DNA of 64,000 nucleotides from Clostridiales bacterium (GTDB taxonomy: Bacteria; Bacillota; Clostridia; Saccharofermentanales; Saccharofermentanaceae): contig JAFZZM010000017.1 in assembly GCA_017615755.1 (NCBI GenBank), positions 20,308 to 84,307 of the forward strand, written 5' to 3'. Made by a program: the position numbers and the translations under genes. Shown piece after piece: positions 8,700 to 17,913 of this stretch. The notes beneath the pieces are model-generated. The model was not told the DNA's origin. It made no database searches and saw nothing but the letters and a program-made list of their open reading frames with translations. Within the stretch, counting starts at the first letter, position 1. The number at the start of each line of letters is the position of its first letter.

Positions 8700-9743
8700 A
8701 TGGCAAAACAAGAGAAAAACAATATGTGGAAAAGCTTTTCTTCCGTTGTTAATGCCGGAAAGACAGATGATTATTCGCGAGTCTATCTGATTACCGGCGA
8801 GGAGAAGTACCTCATCGAACGCACATTGAAAAGTATGAAGAAAATGATCGTTTCAAGCGGGGCAGAAAGCCTGGACTACTATGTTAAGGACTGTTCCGGC
8901 TCCGAGCTATCTCTTGATGAATTCCAGAGTTTGGTCGGAACACCGCCGTTTATATCAAAAAGAAGAATGACCGTGATCCGTAATTCCGGACTTTGGGCGA
9001 CTCGTGCGCCATCTTCACCTAAGACATTGGAAAGCTGGAAATCCGCTTTTGAGGCGGTTCCTGAGTTTGCCGCTGTGTTTTTCGTTGAGGAAAAAGTGGA
9101 TAAGCGGAAGAAACAGCTTATCGATGCGATTGCGCAGAACGGAATGCTTGTTGAGATCGATCTTCAGGATGAAGATGTGCTGAAAACATGGATCCTGCAG
9201 AAATGTAAGGAAAACGGTCTGTCTATGCCGGGCAATTGCATAGCAAGCCTGATCAGCCGTGTCAATTCATCTATGCGTGCGATAGACAATGAGATGAACA
9301 AGATCATACTCTATTGTGAAAATACAAAGACTAAGACGATCTCCATGGAACTGCTGGATAAGCTTTGTATCCCGGATGTTCACGCTTCCGTTTTCCAGAT
9401 GACGGATGCCATCGGGCATCACGATACCGGCAAGGCACTTGAAATATTCACCAGTCTGGTGATCCTGAAAGAACCGATCCCGAAAATCAGATTGATGCTG
9501 GCAAGACATGTTCGTCACCTGATTTGTGCGAAAGAACTCGGAGAGGCATCCCAGATTGCTTCGAAGTTAAAGGTGCAGCCTTTCGTGGCCAGAAACCTGG
9601 TTAATCAGTCTCGCGGATTCTCAATAGCACAACTGGAACGCCTCTATAATCTATGCTTTGAGTCAGATGCGTGGGTGAAGAATGGAAAAATGGACGATAA
9701 ACTGTCGATGGAAGTGCTTCTGACAGCGTCAGGAAAGATATAA
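8700..9743 (+). CDS. holA: DNA polymerase III delta subunit HolA
   Basis: HolA opens the beta sliding clamp within the clamp-loader complex. The 347-aa protein fits the family in length and order: an N-terminal part with YLITGEEKYLIERTL near residue 30, a central AAA-like lid region, and a C-terminal helical collar with LARHVRHLI. The ATG is preceded by GAGAGG. It lies 15 bp after comEC, as in many Firmicutes, and ends before the separate icd promoter. Confidence 0.92.
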   Translation: MAKQEKNNMWKSFSSVVNAGKTDDYSRVYLITGEEKYLIERTLKSMKKMIVSSGAESLDYYVKDCSGSELSLDEFQSLVGTPPFISKRRMTVIRNSGLWATRAPSSPKTLESWKSAFEAVPEFAAVFFVEEKVDKRKKQLIDAIAQNGMLVEIDLQDEDVLKTWILQKCKENGLSMPGNCIASLISRVNSSMRAIDNEMNKIILYCENTKTKTISMELLDKLCIPDVHASVFQMTDAIGHHDTGKALEIFTSLVILKEPIPKIRLMLARHVRHLICAKELGEASQIASKLKVQPFVARNLVNQSRGFSIAQLERLYNLCFESDAWVKNGKMDDKLSMEVLLTASGKI

Positions 9744-9750
9744 TTCACGA

Positions 9751-9779
9751 TTGACGTATATCTTGAATTAAGATAGAAT
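9751..9779 (+). promoter_or_regulatory. icd promoter with an embedded palindromic operator
   Basis: TTGACG (9751-9756) and TAGAAT (9774-9779) are 17 bp apart, a near-consensus promoter. The spacer carries the 17-bp inverted repeat TATCTTGAATTAAGATA (9759-9775), with perfect 6-bp arms and overlapping the first bases of the -10. A dimeric repressor bound here would block polymerase; the regulator is unknown. Confidence 0.7.
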
Positions 9780-9812
9780 AATGCGGTATTTCTAAGCATA
9801 TCGGAGGATAAG

Positions 9813-11012
9813 ATGGCTAAGATTCAGATGAAAACTCCACTCGTTGAGATGGATGGAGACGAAATGACCCGAATCATGTGGAAGCAGATCAAAGACATTG
9901 TTCTTTTGCCTTTTGTTGATCTGAAGACCGAATATTTTGATCTTGGTCTGCCACATAGAGATGAAACTGATGATCAGGTTACGATCGATGCGGCCAACCG
10001 TGCGGTTGAGCTGGGTGTTGCAGTTAAGTGTGCTACGATCACCCCAAATGCGCAGAGAATGGATGAATACAAACTGAAGCAGATGTGGAAGAGTCCGAAC
10101 GGAACGATCCGTGCGATCATGGACGGAACGGTTTTCCGTGCACCTATTCTTGTAAAAGGAATCAGCCCATTCGTATCCTGCTGGAAGAAGCCAATCACGT
10201 TGGCACGTCATGCATATGGTGATGTTTATCGTGATGTGGAGATGTATGTTTCCGGCAAGGCTAAGGCAGAATTGGTGGTTACCTACGAAGATGGACACCA
10301 GGAAACAAAGTTGATCCATGATTTCAAGGCTCCGGGTATTATCGAGGGCATGCACAACCTGGATGATTCCATTACGGCTTTTGCTCGTTCCTGCTTTATG
10401 TACGCTCTGGATATCAAGCAAGATCTCTGGTTTGCAACAAAGGATACGATCTCCAAGGTATATGACCATAGATTTAAGGACATTTTCCAGGAGATTTTCG
10501 ATTCCGAGTTCAAGGATAAGTTTGAAGCAGCTGGAATTACCTATTTCTATACGCTGATTGACGACGCAGTTGCCAGAGTTATGCGTTCCGAGGGTGGTAT
10601 CCTCTGGGCTTGTAAGAATTACGACGGTGATGTTATGTCCGATATGGTTGCTTCTGCTTGCGGAAGCCTTGCCATGATGACTTCTGTTCTGGTTTCGCCT
10701 ACCGGTAAGTACGAGTATGAAGCGGCACACGGAACAGTTACCCGTCATTACTATCGTCACCTCAAGGGTGAGAATACATCGACAAATCCTATGGCTACAT
10801 TGTTTGCCTGGTCCGGTGCTCTGCGTAAGAGAGGCCAGCTTGATGAACTCCCGGATCTTGTTGATTTTGCTGACAGACTTGAGAAAGCTTCGATCGATGT
10901 GATCGAGGAAGGTGTGATCACAGGCGATCTTAACGCTCTGATGGATCATCCGAACAAGAAGGTAGTTAATACCGAAGAATTTTTGAAGGCGATCGCCGCC
11001 AAATTAGCATAA
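9813..11012 (+). CDS. icd: NADP-dependent isocitrate dehydrogenase (eukaryotic-like type)
   Basis: It oxidatively decarboxylates isocitrate to 2-oxoglutarate with NADP, probably supplying glutamate synthesis and NADPH in an organism with a partial TCA cycle. The 399-aa protein begins [20 protein letters not shown] and has the substrate-loop segment [10 protein letters not shown] and the GTVTRHYY region near the cofactor site, as in the homodimeric eukaryotic-type IDH subfamily rather than the E. coli type. A GGAGGA site at 9803-9808 supports the start. It has its own promoter with a palindrome and is followed after 15 bp by a SEC-C protein gene. Confidence 0.93.
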   Translation: MAKIQMKTPLVEMDGDEMTRIMWKQIKDIVLLPFVDLKTEYFDLGLPHRDETDDQVTIDAANRAVELGVAVKCATITPNAQRMDEYKLKQMWKSPNGTIRAIMDGTVFRAPILVKGISPFVSCWKKPITLARHAYGDVYRDVEMYVSGKAKAELVVTYEDGHQETKLIHDFKAPGIIEGMHNLDDSITAFARSCFMYALDIKQDLWFATKDTISKVYDHRFKDIFQEIFDSEFKDKFEAAGITYFYTLIDDAVARVMRSEGGILWACKNYDGDVMSDMVASACGSLAMMTSVLVSPTGKYEYEAAHGTVTRHYYRHLKGENTSTNPMATLFAWSGALRKRGQLDELPDLVDFADRLEKASIDVIEEGVITGDLNALMDHPNKKVVNTEEFLKAIAAKLA

Positions 11013-11027
11013 TATGGAGGAACTGAT

Positions 11028-11555
11028 ATGAGTTATTTTGAGTCCTGGACAAAGCATTCTGAAACTGTTGAGAATGAAGCAGATTATAAGGCCTATATTT
11101 CCAAGTACTATGAGCTGGAGAAGAATGCATATGATGCAATCCTTACCAAGTATCCGGATAATGAAGACCTTTTGAACGGTAAGGCTATTGAACTGGCCGA
11201 GAAGTTGGGCTTCAAGAAGGACGATATGGAGATCTTTGTTGGTTTCCTCGAGGGTATCGCTTCCAGCTTGACAGAAGAATACGACTATAAGTCTGTTACT
11301 GACGATTCGGAAGTTTCTTTGAAGGTTGACTATGAGAAGCTTTACTACAACATGCACGATGCAAAAGCAGAGTGGCTCTATTCCCTTAAGAGCTGGAAGA
11401 ATGTTCTGACAGACGAGAAGATGCAGGAGATCACAAAGCAGTATCGTACAGACAACATTGCACATGTTGAGAAGATCGGACGTAATGATCCGTGTCCGTG
11501 CGGTTCCGGTAAAAAGTACAAGAAGTGCTGCGGAAAGAAAACTGAACAGGAGTAA
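11028..11555 (+). CDS. SEC-C motif protein of unknown function
   Basis: The 175-aa acidic, mainly helical protein ends in a zinc-binding SEC-C motif ([19 protein letters not shown]). This is almost identical to the tail of SecA encoded at 22089-24914, where the motif binds SecB or ribosomes. The first 150 residues match no family I recognise. A SecB-like or ribosome-associated role is only inference from the motif. It lies 15 bp after icd with a GGAGG site, so it is probably co-transcribed, and a terminator-like hairpin follows. Confidence 0.8.
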   Translation: MSYFESWTKHSETVENEADYKAYISKYYELEKNAYDAILTKYPDNEDLLNGKAIELAEKLGFKKDDMEIFVGFLEGIASSLTEEYDYKSVTDDSEVSLKVDYEKLYYNMHDAKAEWLYSLKSWKNVLTDEKMQEITKQYRTDNIAHVEKIGRNDPCPCGSGKKYKKCCGKKTEQE

Positions 11556-11630
11556 TTACTCTTACAGTTAAACTAAAAACTGAATAGTGTTGTGATATTC
11601 GGGCAGTTGCCCATATATCGGGATATTTAC

Positions 11631-11687
11631 CCGGTCATGAGATGAAATTTCATTGTTTGAAGTTTTCTCATGGCCGGTATTTTTTTG
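11631..11687 (+). terminator. Terminator-like hairpin between the icd operon and radC
   Basis: CCGGTCATGAGA (from about 11632) can pair with TCTCATGGCCGG (about 11668-11679, one G-U pair) across a 24-nt loop containing a small AAATTT pairing; TATTTTTTT follows. It ends directly before the radC ribosome site, so it terminates the icd-SEC-C mRNA. If radC is transcribed from a promoter near 11590-11619 (TTGTGA, TATATC), it would act as an attenuator. Confidence 0.65.
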
Positions 11688-11704
11688 CAAAGGAGGTGAT
11701 AAAA

Positions 11705-12436
11705 GTGAAAATTTGTGAGATGAATCCATCCGTCAGACCTTATGAGAGACTTGAAGAATTCGGAGCGGAAGCGCTTTCTGATGAAGAATTGCTTGCCATA
11801 CTGGTCAGAAGCGGCACGAAAGGACGTTCAGCTCGAGATATTGCATCTGATGTCCTTTCCCAGACCGGCCTGCATGACGGACTACCCGGCCTTTCCAGGA
11901 TCACGCTCGAAGAATTGAGCGAACTGGAAGGAATCGGAAGAGTCAAGGCAATCCTCATCAAGGCGTGTGTGGAAATCGGAAGACGGTGCGCGATTGGAGC
12001 AAACGCAATGGATAAGGTGCAGTTTCTTTCATCAGATATGGCTAAGACGTATTTTTCGGCCAAAATGTCATTTCTGGAAAGCGAAGAAGTGCATGTAGTG
12101 CTTCTGGATAGCAAGAAACACATGATCGTCCACGAAGTTGTTTCTAAAGGCGGTCTGAACCGGATTTCATTTATTTCAAAAGAACTATTCCGGTTGGCTG
12201 TTCGCGTGAATGCGGCCGGGTTGATCATTGCCCATAATCATCCGAGTGGAGATCCGGTTCCAAGTGAGGAAGATGTGGAAACTACACAGGACCTGATTCG
12301 CTGTGGCCTAATGATCGGAATTGAAGTATTAGACCACATCGTAGTTGGTCGAGGTGTGGCTACAAGTATGAAAGAATCAGGATTTATTAGTGAAAAGAAG
12401 ATTATTGAAAAGGAGAATAATGATGAAAACAGATAA
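11705..12436 (+). CDS. radC: RadC/JAMM-domain protein
   Basis: RadC proteins combine a helix-hairpin-helix DNA-binding part with a JAMM metalloprotease-like fold; the old DNA-repair label is not well founded. The 243-aa product has the HhH region near 75-85 (LEGIGRVKAI) and the JAMM motif HNHPSGDPVPSEED near 178-191. A longer frame opens at 11642, but that stretch is the terminator stem. The GTG at 11705, five bases after a full AAGGAGGTGAT site, is the start. The gene overlaps the next one by 17 bp. It usually precedes mreB in Firmicutes; here a DUF5688 gene comes next. Confidence 0.92.
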   Translation: MKICEMNPSVRPYERLEEFGAEALSDEELLAILVRSGTKGRSARDIASDVLSQTGLHDGLPGLSRITLEELSELEGIGRVKAILIKACVEIGRRCAIGANAMDKVQFLSSDMAKTYFSAKMSFLESEEVHVVLLDSKKHMIVHEVVSKGGLNRISFISKELFRLAVRVNAAGLIIAHNHPSGDPVPSEEDVETTQDLIRCGLMIGIEVLDHIVVGRGVATSMKESGFISEKKIIEKENNDENR

Positions 12437-13361
12437 TGAAACAAAACAGCAGGTGCTTTCTTTTGATGAGTTTATGGATGTTTTTCGTGATAAACTGCTC
12501 GATGCGCACGAAAAACAGCCGGTGACATTTGAGATCAAGGAAGAACTTATCATGAAGAGTTCTTCGGAGCTTCACGGGATCATCGTGCGGTCATCCGGCA
12601 AAAGCGTGGCGCCGGTATTCTATTATGAAGACTTCTATCGCTCATACATTAACGGAGTCAGTATTGATAGCAGTGTGAAGCAGATTTTCGACTATATGCT
12701 TAAGAATGATCTTCCGGGAGAAGATTTCGGCGATAAGATAAGCAGATGGAAAGAGGCGAAGGATCACTTGATCATCAAGCTTATTAATGCGCAAAGGAAC
12801 CGAAAACTGCTGAAAGATGTGCCTCACAGAAGGATCGGAGATATGGCTGCCATAGTTCAGATCCATATCGAAAGTGAAGAAATCGGGGCCGGTACGGTCA
12901 TCGTTGATGATATGCTGTTGAGTATCTGGGATATTAGTACCGAAAAACTGTTTGAGCAGGCATTTAAGAACATGAACAAATTCGAGCTGGATATCAGTGA
13001 TCTGCGCTCATTTGCTCCACCGAACAAGGAATTACCTGTTGACGGACCAAATATCTACGTTCTTCGTTATAAGGCCGAGATCTTTGGTGCACCGGCTATC
13101 CTGAACACGAAAAAGATAATGGAATTTGCCGAGAAGAAGGAAACAGACTTATTTGTTATGCCTGTATCGATCCATGAAGCGCTTCTGATCGAGTACCGGG
13201 ATGATATCAGCCGGGAATTTCTGTATGGTATGCTGAGTTCCATCAATTCTGATCATGCTGTCCAGGATAATGTGCTTTCGTACGAGGTTTTCTTATTAAA
13301 ACGCGGAAATTCAGAGCTTACTTACGTTTCTGACGGTAGTGTGCTGAGTATGTGCGGGTAA
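12420..13361 (+). CDS. DUF5688 family protein
   Basis: The 313-aa protein resembles the DUF5688 family, which is widespread in gut Clostridia and of unknown function. It has no signal peptide or membrane segment and is mixed alpha/beta and acidic; a stretch near 235-260 (LFVMPVSIHEALLI) is family-like. The start at 12420 (or the next codon, 12423) follows AAAAGGAG and overlaps the end of radC. It sits between radC and mreC, where mreB usually lies, yet shows no actin-fold phosphate motifs. Confidence 0.75.
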   Translation: MMKTDNETKQQVLSFDEFMDVFRDKLLDAHEKQPVTFEIKEELIMKSSSELHGIIVRSSGKSVAPVFYYEDFYRSYINGVSIDSSVKQIFDYMLKNDLPGEDFGDKISRWKEAKDHLIIKLINAQRNRKLLKDVPHRRIGDMAAIVQIHIESEEIGAGTVIVDDMLLSIWDISTEKLFEQAFKNMNKFELDISDLRSFAPPNKELPVDGPNIYVLRYKAEIFGAPAILNTKKIMEFAEKKETDLFVMPVSIHEALLIEYRDDISREFLYGMLSSINSDHAVQDNVLSYEVFLLKRGNSELTYVSDGSVLSMCG

Positions 13362-13400
13362 CAGAAATCTTCTGAAAACAGGGAAGCATCGTAGAATTTG

Positions 13401-13409
13401 TGGTATACT
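13401..13409 (+). promoter_or_regulatory. Putative extended -10 promoter of mreC
   Basis: TGGTATACT (13401-13409) is a TGn-TATACT extended -10 box, with no good -35, located 33 bp before the mreC start. Confidence 0.5.
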
Positions 13410-13441
13410 TTTATGAAAGTCTTTATTTGGAGGTCTATGGC

Positions 13442-14425
13442 TTGCGTAAGCTATTTTCAAACAAGTTATTCGTAATTGCGTTGGTTTCGCTGATCCTTAT
13501 TGCTTTTATCGTATTCAGCGCGATTCCGGGAAGTCCTCTGTCCAACGTCACTAAACCTTTATCTGTAATTGTCGATCCTATTCAGTCTGTCTTTAAGAAG
13601 GCCGGCTCCAAGATATCTGATTTCTATGCCGCTATTGCGGAAGGTATGGAGATCAGAAAAGAAAACGAGGAATTAAGAGAAGAAATCGCTGAACTGGAAT
13701 ACCAGATTCAGCAGGGAGAAGAGGCAAAACTCCGTTGGGAAGAATTAAAGAGTGCATTTGCTATTCAGGATACATTTGAGAACTATCACATCTATGGTGC
13801 TTCCGTGTTGACCCGTGAGTCTGATGACTGGTTCAGTGTCATCCGTATCGATGTCGGTGAACGAGATGATTTCGACTCCAGTACTACTTCCTATGCCGTC
13901 GTAGATGCTCGAATGAATCTTGTTGGAAGAGTAATGGTTACTGATGAAGATTCTTCAAAAGTACTGCCGCTTCTGCATGAGGGTTTTTCGGCCAGTGCAA
14001 AAGTCAACGTTGTAAATGGTGCCCTTGTTTTGGTTACCGGTGACTTTACGTTGAAAAACGACGGCCTTTGTCTCGTTTCAAGAATTCCATCCAATATCGT
14101 GCTTCACAAAGGAGATGAGCTTGTAACCAGTGGTGAAGGCGGTTTGTTCCCGGCCGGTATACCGATTGGAGTAATTGAGTCGTTTGATGATTCTGATCCG
14201 GATAATCTGACCGCTACATTGCGTCCATACGCTTCTGTAGCAGATATCAAGGACGTATTCATTCTTGTTCCGAATCCGAACAAGGGTGCTTCACAGGATG
14301 AATCGGAAGAATCGTCCTCTGAGACCACGACGTCTCCCGAGACTTCGCAGACAACGGCTACTCCTGAAACAACAGGGGAGACGGGCGAAACAACAAATAC
14401 CGATAACGGGGATCTGTCAGTATGA
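13442..14425 (+). CDS. mreC: Rod shape-determining protein MreC
   Basis: MreC is a bitopic scaffold of the elongasome that links the wall synthase PBP2 to the shape machinery. The 327-aa protein has one N-terminal transmembrane helix (about 8-28), a coiled coil (about 65-95, RKENEELREEIAELEYQIQQ), two beta-barrel lobes and a Ser/Thr/Glu-rich C-tail (about 285-327). The start is TTG at 13442, eight bases after GGAGG; the longer frame from 13400 would run through the promoter. It overlaps mreD by 4 bp (ATGA). No mreB is adjacent. Confidence 0.93.
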   Translation: MRKLFSNKLFVIALVSLILIAFIVFSAIPGSPLSNVTKPLSVIVDPIQSVFKKAGSKISDFYAAIAEGMEIRKENEELREEIAELEYQIQQGEEAKLRWEELKSAFAIQDTFENYHIYGASVLTRESDDWFSVIRIDVGERDDFDSSTTSYAVVDARMNLVGRVMVTDEDSSKVLPLLHEGFSASAKVNVVNGALVLVTGDFTLKNDGLCLVSRIPSNIVLHKGDELVTSGEGGLFPAGIPIGVIESFDDSDPDNLTATLRPYASVADIKDVFILVPNPNKGASQDESEESSSETTTSPETSQTTATPETTGETGETTNTDNGDLSV

Positions 14426-15039
14426 ATAAACAGAAGCGAGCACGTCAGATTCTTCTATATGCACTGTATATTACCAGTGCATGCTGCCTTCAGGTGACTT
14501 TCCCAGGCTTTTTCAGCCTTTTTGGAAGGACCGCAGATCTGATGCTTGTTTTTGTTGTGCTTGCCGGATATCTCTTTGGCCCTGTTGACGGCGTTGTCGT
14601 AGGAATAATAGTCGGAATGTTCCGTGATTATTTTTCCGGCCCGGTCGTAATGGGCTTGAATCGTGAACCGGTTGCTTTGCTTGGAGTCGGTTCTTTGACA
14701 TTTATGTACATCGGCCTTCTGTCTTCTTTGGTTTTTAGAAGAAGGTTCCGAAGAAAACTCTTTCTTGGTATTCTGCAGGTCGAACTGATGACACTTGCGT
14801 ATTATATCGGCGGTCATATTGTAACCTATGTTTACCTGAATGTTTCCGGTAATCTGACATCTTACCATTCACTGAAATATATAGTAGTTTCTTGTGTATT
14901 ACCACAGTTGCTTGTGAATGCTTTGGCGTCATTGCCTGTTTTGTTGATCCTTCGATTCATCGGACCATACTCCAAAGGAGTTCGTTCGAGGCTCGTTGAT
15001 GGATACAGTATGGAGGACAAACAATGGCAAAGCGTATAG
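14422..15039 (+). CDS. mreD: Rod shape-determining protein MreD
   Basis: MreD is a small multi-span membrane partner of MreC. The 205-aa product has five or six hydrophobic helices and the family's N-terminal pattern, with a GYLFGPVDGVVVGIIVGMFRD segment at about residues 48-68. It overlaps mreC by 4 bp and the PBP2 gene by 16 bp, which suggests translational coupling of the three elongasome proteins. Confidence 0.9.
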   Translation: MNKQKRARQILLYALYITSACCLQVTFPGFFSLFGRTADLMLVFVVLAGYLFGPVDGVVVGIIVGMFRDYFSGPVVMGLNREPVALLGVGSLTFMYIGLLSSLVFRRRFRRKLFLGILQVELMTLAYYIGGHIVTYVYLNVSGNLTSYHSLKYIVVSCVLPQLLVNALASLPVLLILRFIGPYSKGVRSRLVDGYSMEDKQWQSV

Positions 15040-17402
15040 AGGACAACAATTTATATGTTTTTGACGAAGACCATGTTTCGAGCAATCCTAAATTGAGTAA
15101 TTCCTCGGTTCTTGAAACGGTTCTTGGGCTTATATCGAGCCGTTATTTCGTGCTGGGTTCCATTTTCTGTATTTTCGGCATTATTATTCTGGTTATGACT
15201 GCATCGCTACAGTTCTCGGATTATTCCAAGAAGATTTCCGCAACTTCTGTCGGTGTTGCCCGCCAGTATACGGTTCCTGCACCAAGAGGTGACATTGTTG
15301 ATGCGAATGGACGCGTGATCGCTACGAATCAGGAAATCAACACACTGATGATCAGTAACGCCGGTCTTGATGATGCGGCACTGAACAGCATGTGCCTGGA
15401 GCTCTCCTATCTTTTCGATCAGTACAATTGTGTCCCTGTATCAACTTTGGATGATTATTTTGCCATTGATCCGTACCGTTTCAAGAAAACGGATGAAGAA
15501 ATAGCCCTTTGGCAGACGAACCGAAATCTGTTCAATCTGAAAGAGCCGAACCCGAATACCGTCGTAACGTATTCGGACAATTACGTTAAGAGTGATCCTC
15601 AGATCTTTTTCCTTTATCTTCGCCGGAATTTCCATCTGGATGAGAATTATAACGAAGAAGAGGCATACAGGATCATAAAGATCCGATATCAGATCTTTAT
15701 GGATAACTGGGCATTTCAGACAGGTACGCCTGTCACGGTTGCAAAGGATGTTCCTGAAGAATTGATCCGGATCCTCACTGAGCAGAACTATCACTATATG
15801 GGTATTCTGTCCAATAAGGAATATAGACGTGTTTATACGCCTTTGGCAAAAGTATCTTCACACGTTATCGGATATGTAGGAAAGATTTCCCAGGAGAGAC
15901 TTTCTGAACTTGAAAACGTAGGATATATGTCTTCTGACCTTGTCGGTCAAGCCGGTATAGAAGCACAAATGGAGAGATATCTCCATGGCCAGTATGGTGA
16001 GAAGCCGTATAATGTCTGGTCAACTGACCAGGAAAACGGTATTTTCTATGATTCAAAGCTTGGAACGGATCCTATATCAGGGGCAAATGTACAACTCACG
16101 ATCGATACGAATTTGCAGCAGGTTGGAATTGACAGTATCAAGGATTACATTCAGAAGGCGATCTTAAAAGAAGAAAAAAATCCGCCTGAAAAGCGGCATA
16201 AGACTGCTTCGGCCGGTTCTCTGGTCGTTATGAATGTAAAGACGGGTGCGGTATTGGCTATGTGTTCCTATCCTGACTTCGATCCGAATGACTTTGTACT
16301 TTCGATGGAAGGAGATGCACAGGCTAAAGAGCAGATCAAGTACTATCTTGGTATTGATGAGTATCAGGAAACGACGCAGGCAGACATGCCTCTTTGGAAT
16401 CGCGCGATCTCATCCATGTATCCGCCGGGATCAACATTTAAACTCGTAACGGCGCTCGCGGCTCTTGAGTGTGGAAGAATTACACCTGAGAACAGTGAAG
16501 CTGAATGCGTCAGCCCGACAGATTTCGGCGGCATGCCATGGAAGTGTCTGGAACGCCCGGATACCGGTCATGGTATGTTAGATCTTACATCCGGACTTGC
16601 GACCTCCTGCAATATTTATTTTGCTTCTATCGGCGTAGATACTACGATCAGGAATATCGATAAGACGGCACATCTTCTTGGGCTTGGAGAGCTGACAGGT
16701 ATTGATCTTCCGGGTGAGATCCGCGGTGTGCGTGCAAATCAGGCAAATAAGCGTCTTTTAAGACAGAATAATACGGAAGAGGATACGGACTGGCATATCG
16801 CTGATACAGCGCAGGCGGCTATCGGTCAGTTCGACAACTGCTTTACGGTTCTTCAATTGGCCAGATATGTTGGTGGCATTGCTACAAATACGCTTGTCAC
16901 GCCTCATGTTATCGATAAAGTTGTTGCAGCCGACGGATCTATCCTTTATTCCGGACCGACAGAAGCGATTCCGCTCGGGATCAATCAAGAGTATCTTGAT
17001 GCCATTCATGTCGGTATGCGCTCAGTAGTTACGAGTAATGATGGTACAGCACATAAGTACCTGAACGATTTCCCTGTTGATGTTGCTTGTAAGACAGGTA
17101 CGGCGGAGACCGGATTTGAGGATATCAATATGGAATATTCAAACGGTGTATTTATTTGTTATGCACCTTATGATGATCCTGAGATCTGTATTGCCCTTTG
17201 TATTGAGAAAGGTGAGTGGGGTTCATCTACGATCGAGATTGCCAAAAAGCTGTTGATGGCATATTTCAATGAACCTGAATCAAAAAAGGAAAAAGATAAT
17301 ACGAAGAAAACCCTTCCTCCGATCGGTGATGTTGTCAACGAGAGTGGGGACGACGGTTCAGGAGAAACGACAAACAATACTGATGGTGAAACTCCAGATT
17401 GA
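15024..17402 (+). CDS. mrdA: Penicillin-binding protein 2 (elongasome transpeptidase)
   Basis: It crosslinks peptidoglycan during cell elongation. The 792-aa protein has one membrane helix (about 36-58), a long N-terminal pedestal domain and a C-terminal transpeptidase domain. Catalytic motifs are present: SxxK as SMYPPGSTFK near 470, SCN near 530 (TSCNIYF) and KTGT near 692. The family's insertion between pedestal and catalytic domain makes it longer than E. coli PBP2 (633 aa), which is common in Clostridia. The C-terminus is a disordered Gly/Thr/Asn/Asp-rich tail. It is the last gene of the mreC-mreD-mrdA unit. Confidence 0.93.
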   Translation: MAKRIEDNNLYVFDEDHVSSNPKLSNSSVLETVLGLISSRYFVLGSIFCIFGIIILVMTASLQFSDYSKKISATSVGVARQYTVPAPRGDIVDANGRVIATNQEINTLMISNAGLDDAALNSMCLELSYLFDQYNCVPVSTLDDYFAIDPYRFKKTDEEIALWQTNRNLFNLKEPNPNTVVTYSDNYVKSDPQIFFLYLRRNFHLDENYNEEEAYRIIKIRYQIFMDNWAFQTGTPVTVAKDVPEELIRILTEQNYHYMGILSNKEYRRVYTPLAKVSSHVIGYVGKISQERLSELENVGYMSSDLVGQAGIEAQMERYLHGQYGEKPYNVWSTDQENGIFYDSKLGTDPISGANVQLTIDTNLQQVGIDSIKDYIQKAILKEEKNPPEKRHKTASAGSLVVMNVKTGAVLAMCSYPDFDPNDFVLSMEGDAQAKEQIKYYLGIDEYQETTQADMPLWNRAISSMYPPGSTFKLVTALAALECGRITPENSEAECVSPTDFGGMPWKCLERPDTGHGMLDLTSGLATSCNIYFASIGVDTTIRNIDKTAHLLGLGELTGIDLPGEIRGVRANQANKRLLRQNNTEEDTDWHIADTAQAAIGQFDNCFTVLQLARYVGGIATNTLVTPHVIDKVVAADGSILYSGPTEAIPLGINQEYLDAIHVGMRSVVTSNDGTAHKYLNDFPVDVACKTGTAETGFEDINMEYSNGVFICYAPYDDPEICIALCIEKGEWGSSTIEIAKKLLMAYFNEPESKKEKDNTKKTLPPIGDVVNESGDDGSGETTNNTDGETPD

Positions 17403-17444
17403 TAGATAGATTTGAATTGTTTCGTGCAAATTGATAAATTTTTG

Positions 17445-17473
17445 TTGCAGATTTCACCCTCAATTAGTAGAAT
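17445..17473 (+). promoter_or_regulatory. Promoter of the mgsA-like gene
   Basis: TTGCAG (17445-17450) and TAGAAT (17468-17473) with a 17-bp spacer, 30 bp before the start codon at 17503. GGAGG lies at 17490-17494. Confidence 0.65.
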
Positions 17474-17502
17474 ATATATATAAATCTTTGGAGGCAGCGA
17501 GA

Positions 17503-17904
17503 ATGAAGATCGTTATTATGGCTGATAATAGAAAGAATGAGCTCCTTGTTAACTTTTGCATTGCTTATCGTCAACTGTTATCAAAACATACTTTGATTTC
17601 TCTTCATAATACAGCTACTCTTCTTGAATCGGCTGCTGATCTTAGTGTTGTCGGACTTTCTACTGATTATTCCGGTGGATTTGATCAGTTGGCTTCGCGT
17701 GCCGAGTATAACGAGATCGACTGTGTGATCTATCTTCGTGACACCCAGCTTGCCAATTATAATGAGATCAATCCTCTTTTAAAAGCCTGCGACTATAACA
17801 GCATTCCGTATGCTACGAATCTGGCTTCCGCGGAGATCCTCGTTCTTGCTATCGATCGTGGTGACCTTGACTGGCGTGAACTTGTTCGTGACCAGAATTT
17901 CTGA
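17503..17904 (+). CDS. Methylglyoxal-synthase-like (MGS-fold) protein, active site degenerate
   Basis: The 133-aa protein aligns along its length with methylglyoxal synthase, including DCVIYLRD, the SIPYATNLASAEIL segment and DLDWREL at the end. MgsA converts dihydroxyacetone phosphate to methylglyoxal. However, the phosphate-binding TGTTG loop is replaced by LHNTA, and the HxPD region is shortened by two residues and reads NYNE. One catalytic Asp (GGFDQ, D61) is kept. It may therefore be a non-catalytic sensor of the same fold; this is inference. The ATG at 17503 after TTTGGAGG is preferred to the longer frame from 17431. The position after mreCD-mrdA is usual for mgsA in Clostridia. Confidence 0.75.
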   Translation: MKIVIMADNRKNELLVNFCIAYRQLLSKHTLISLHNTATLLESAADLSVVGLSTDYSGGFDQLASRAEYNEIDCVIYLRDTQLANYNEINPLLKACDYNSIPYATNLASAEILVLAIDRGDLDWRELVRDQNF

Positions 17905-17913
17905 TCCTTTTGT

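Noticed and set aside
11642..11704. N-terminal extension of RadC from the ATG at 11642
   Set aside because: This stretch is the terminator-like hairpin, and a perfect ribosome site precedes the GTG at 11705 instead.
13400..13441. Longer MreC start at 13400
   Set aside because: The codon lies in the extended -10 promoter, while the TTG at 13442 has GGAGG at good spacing.
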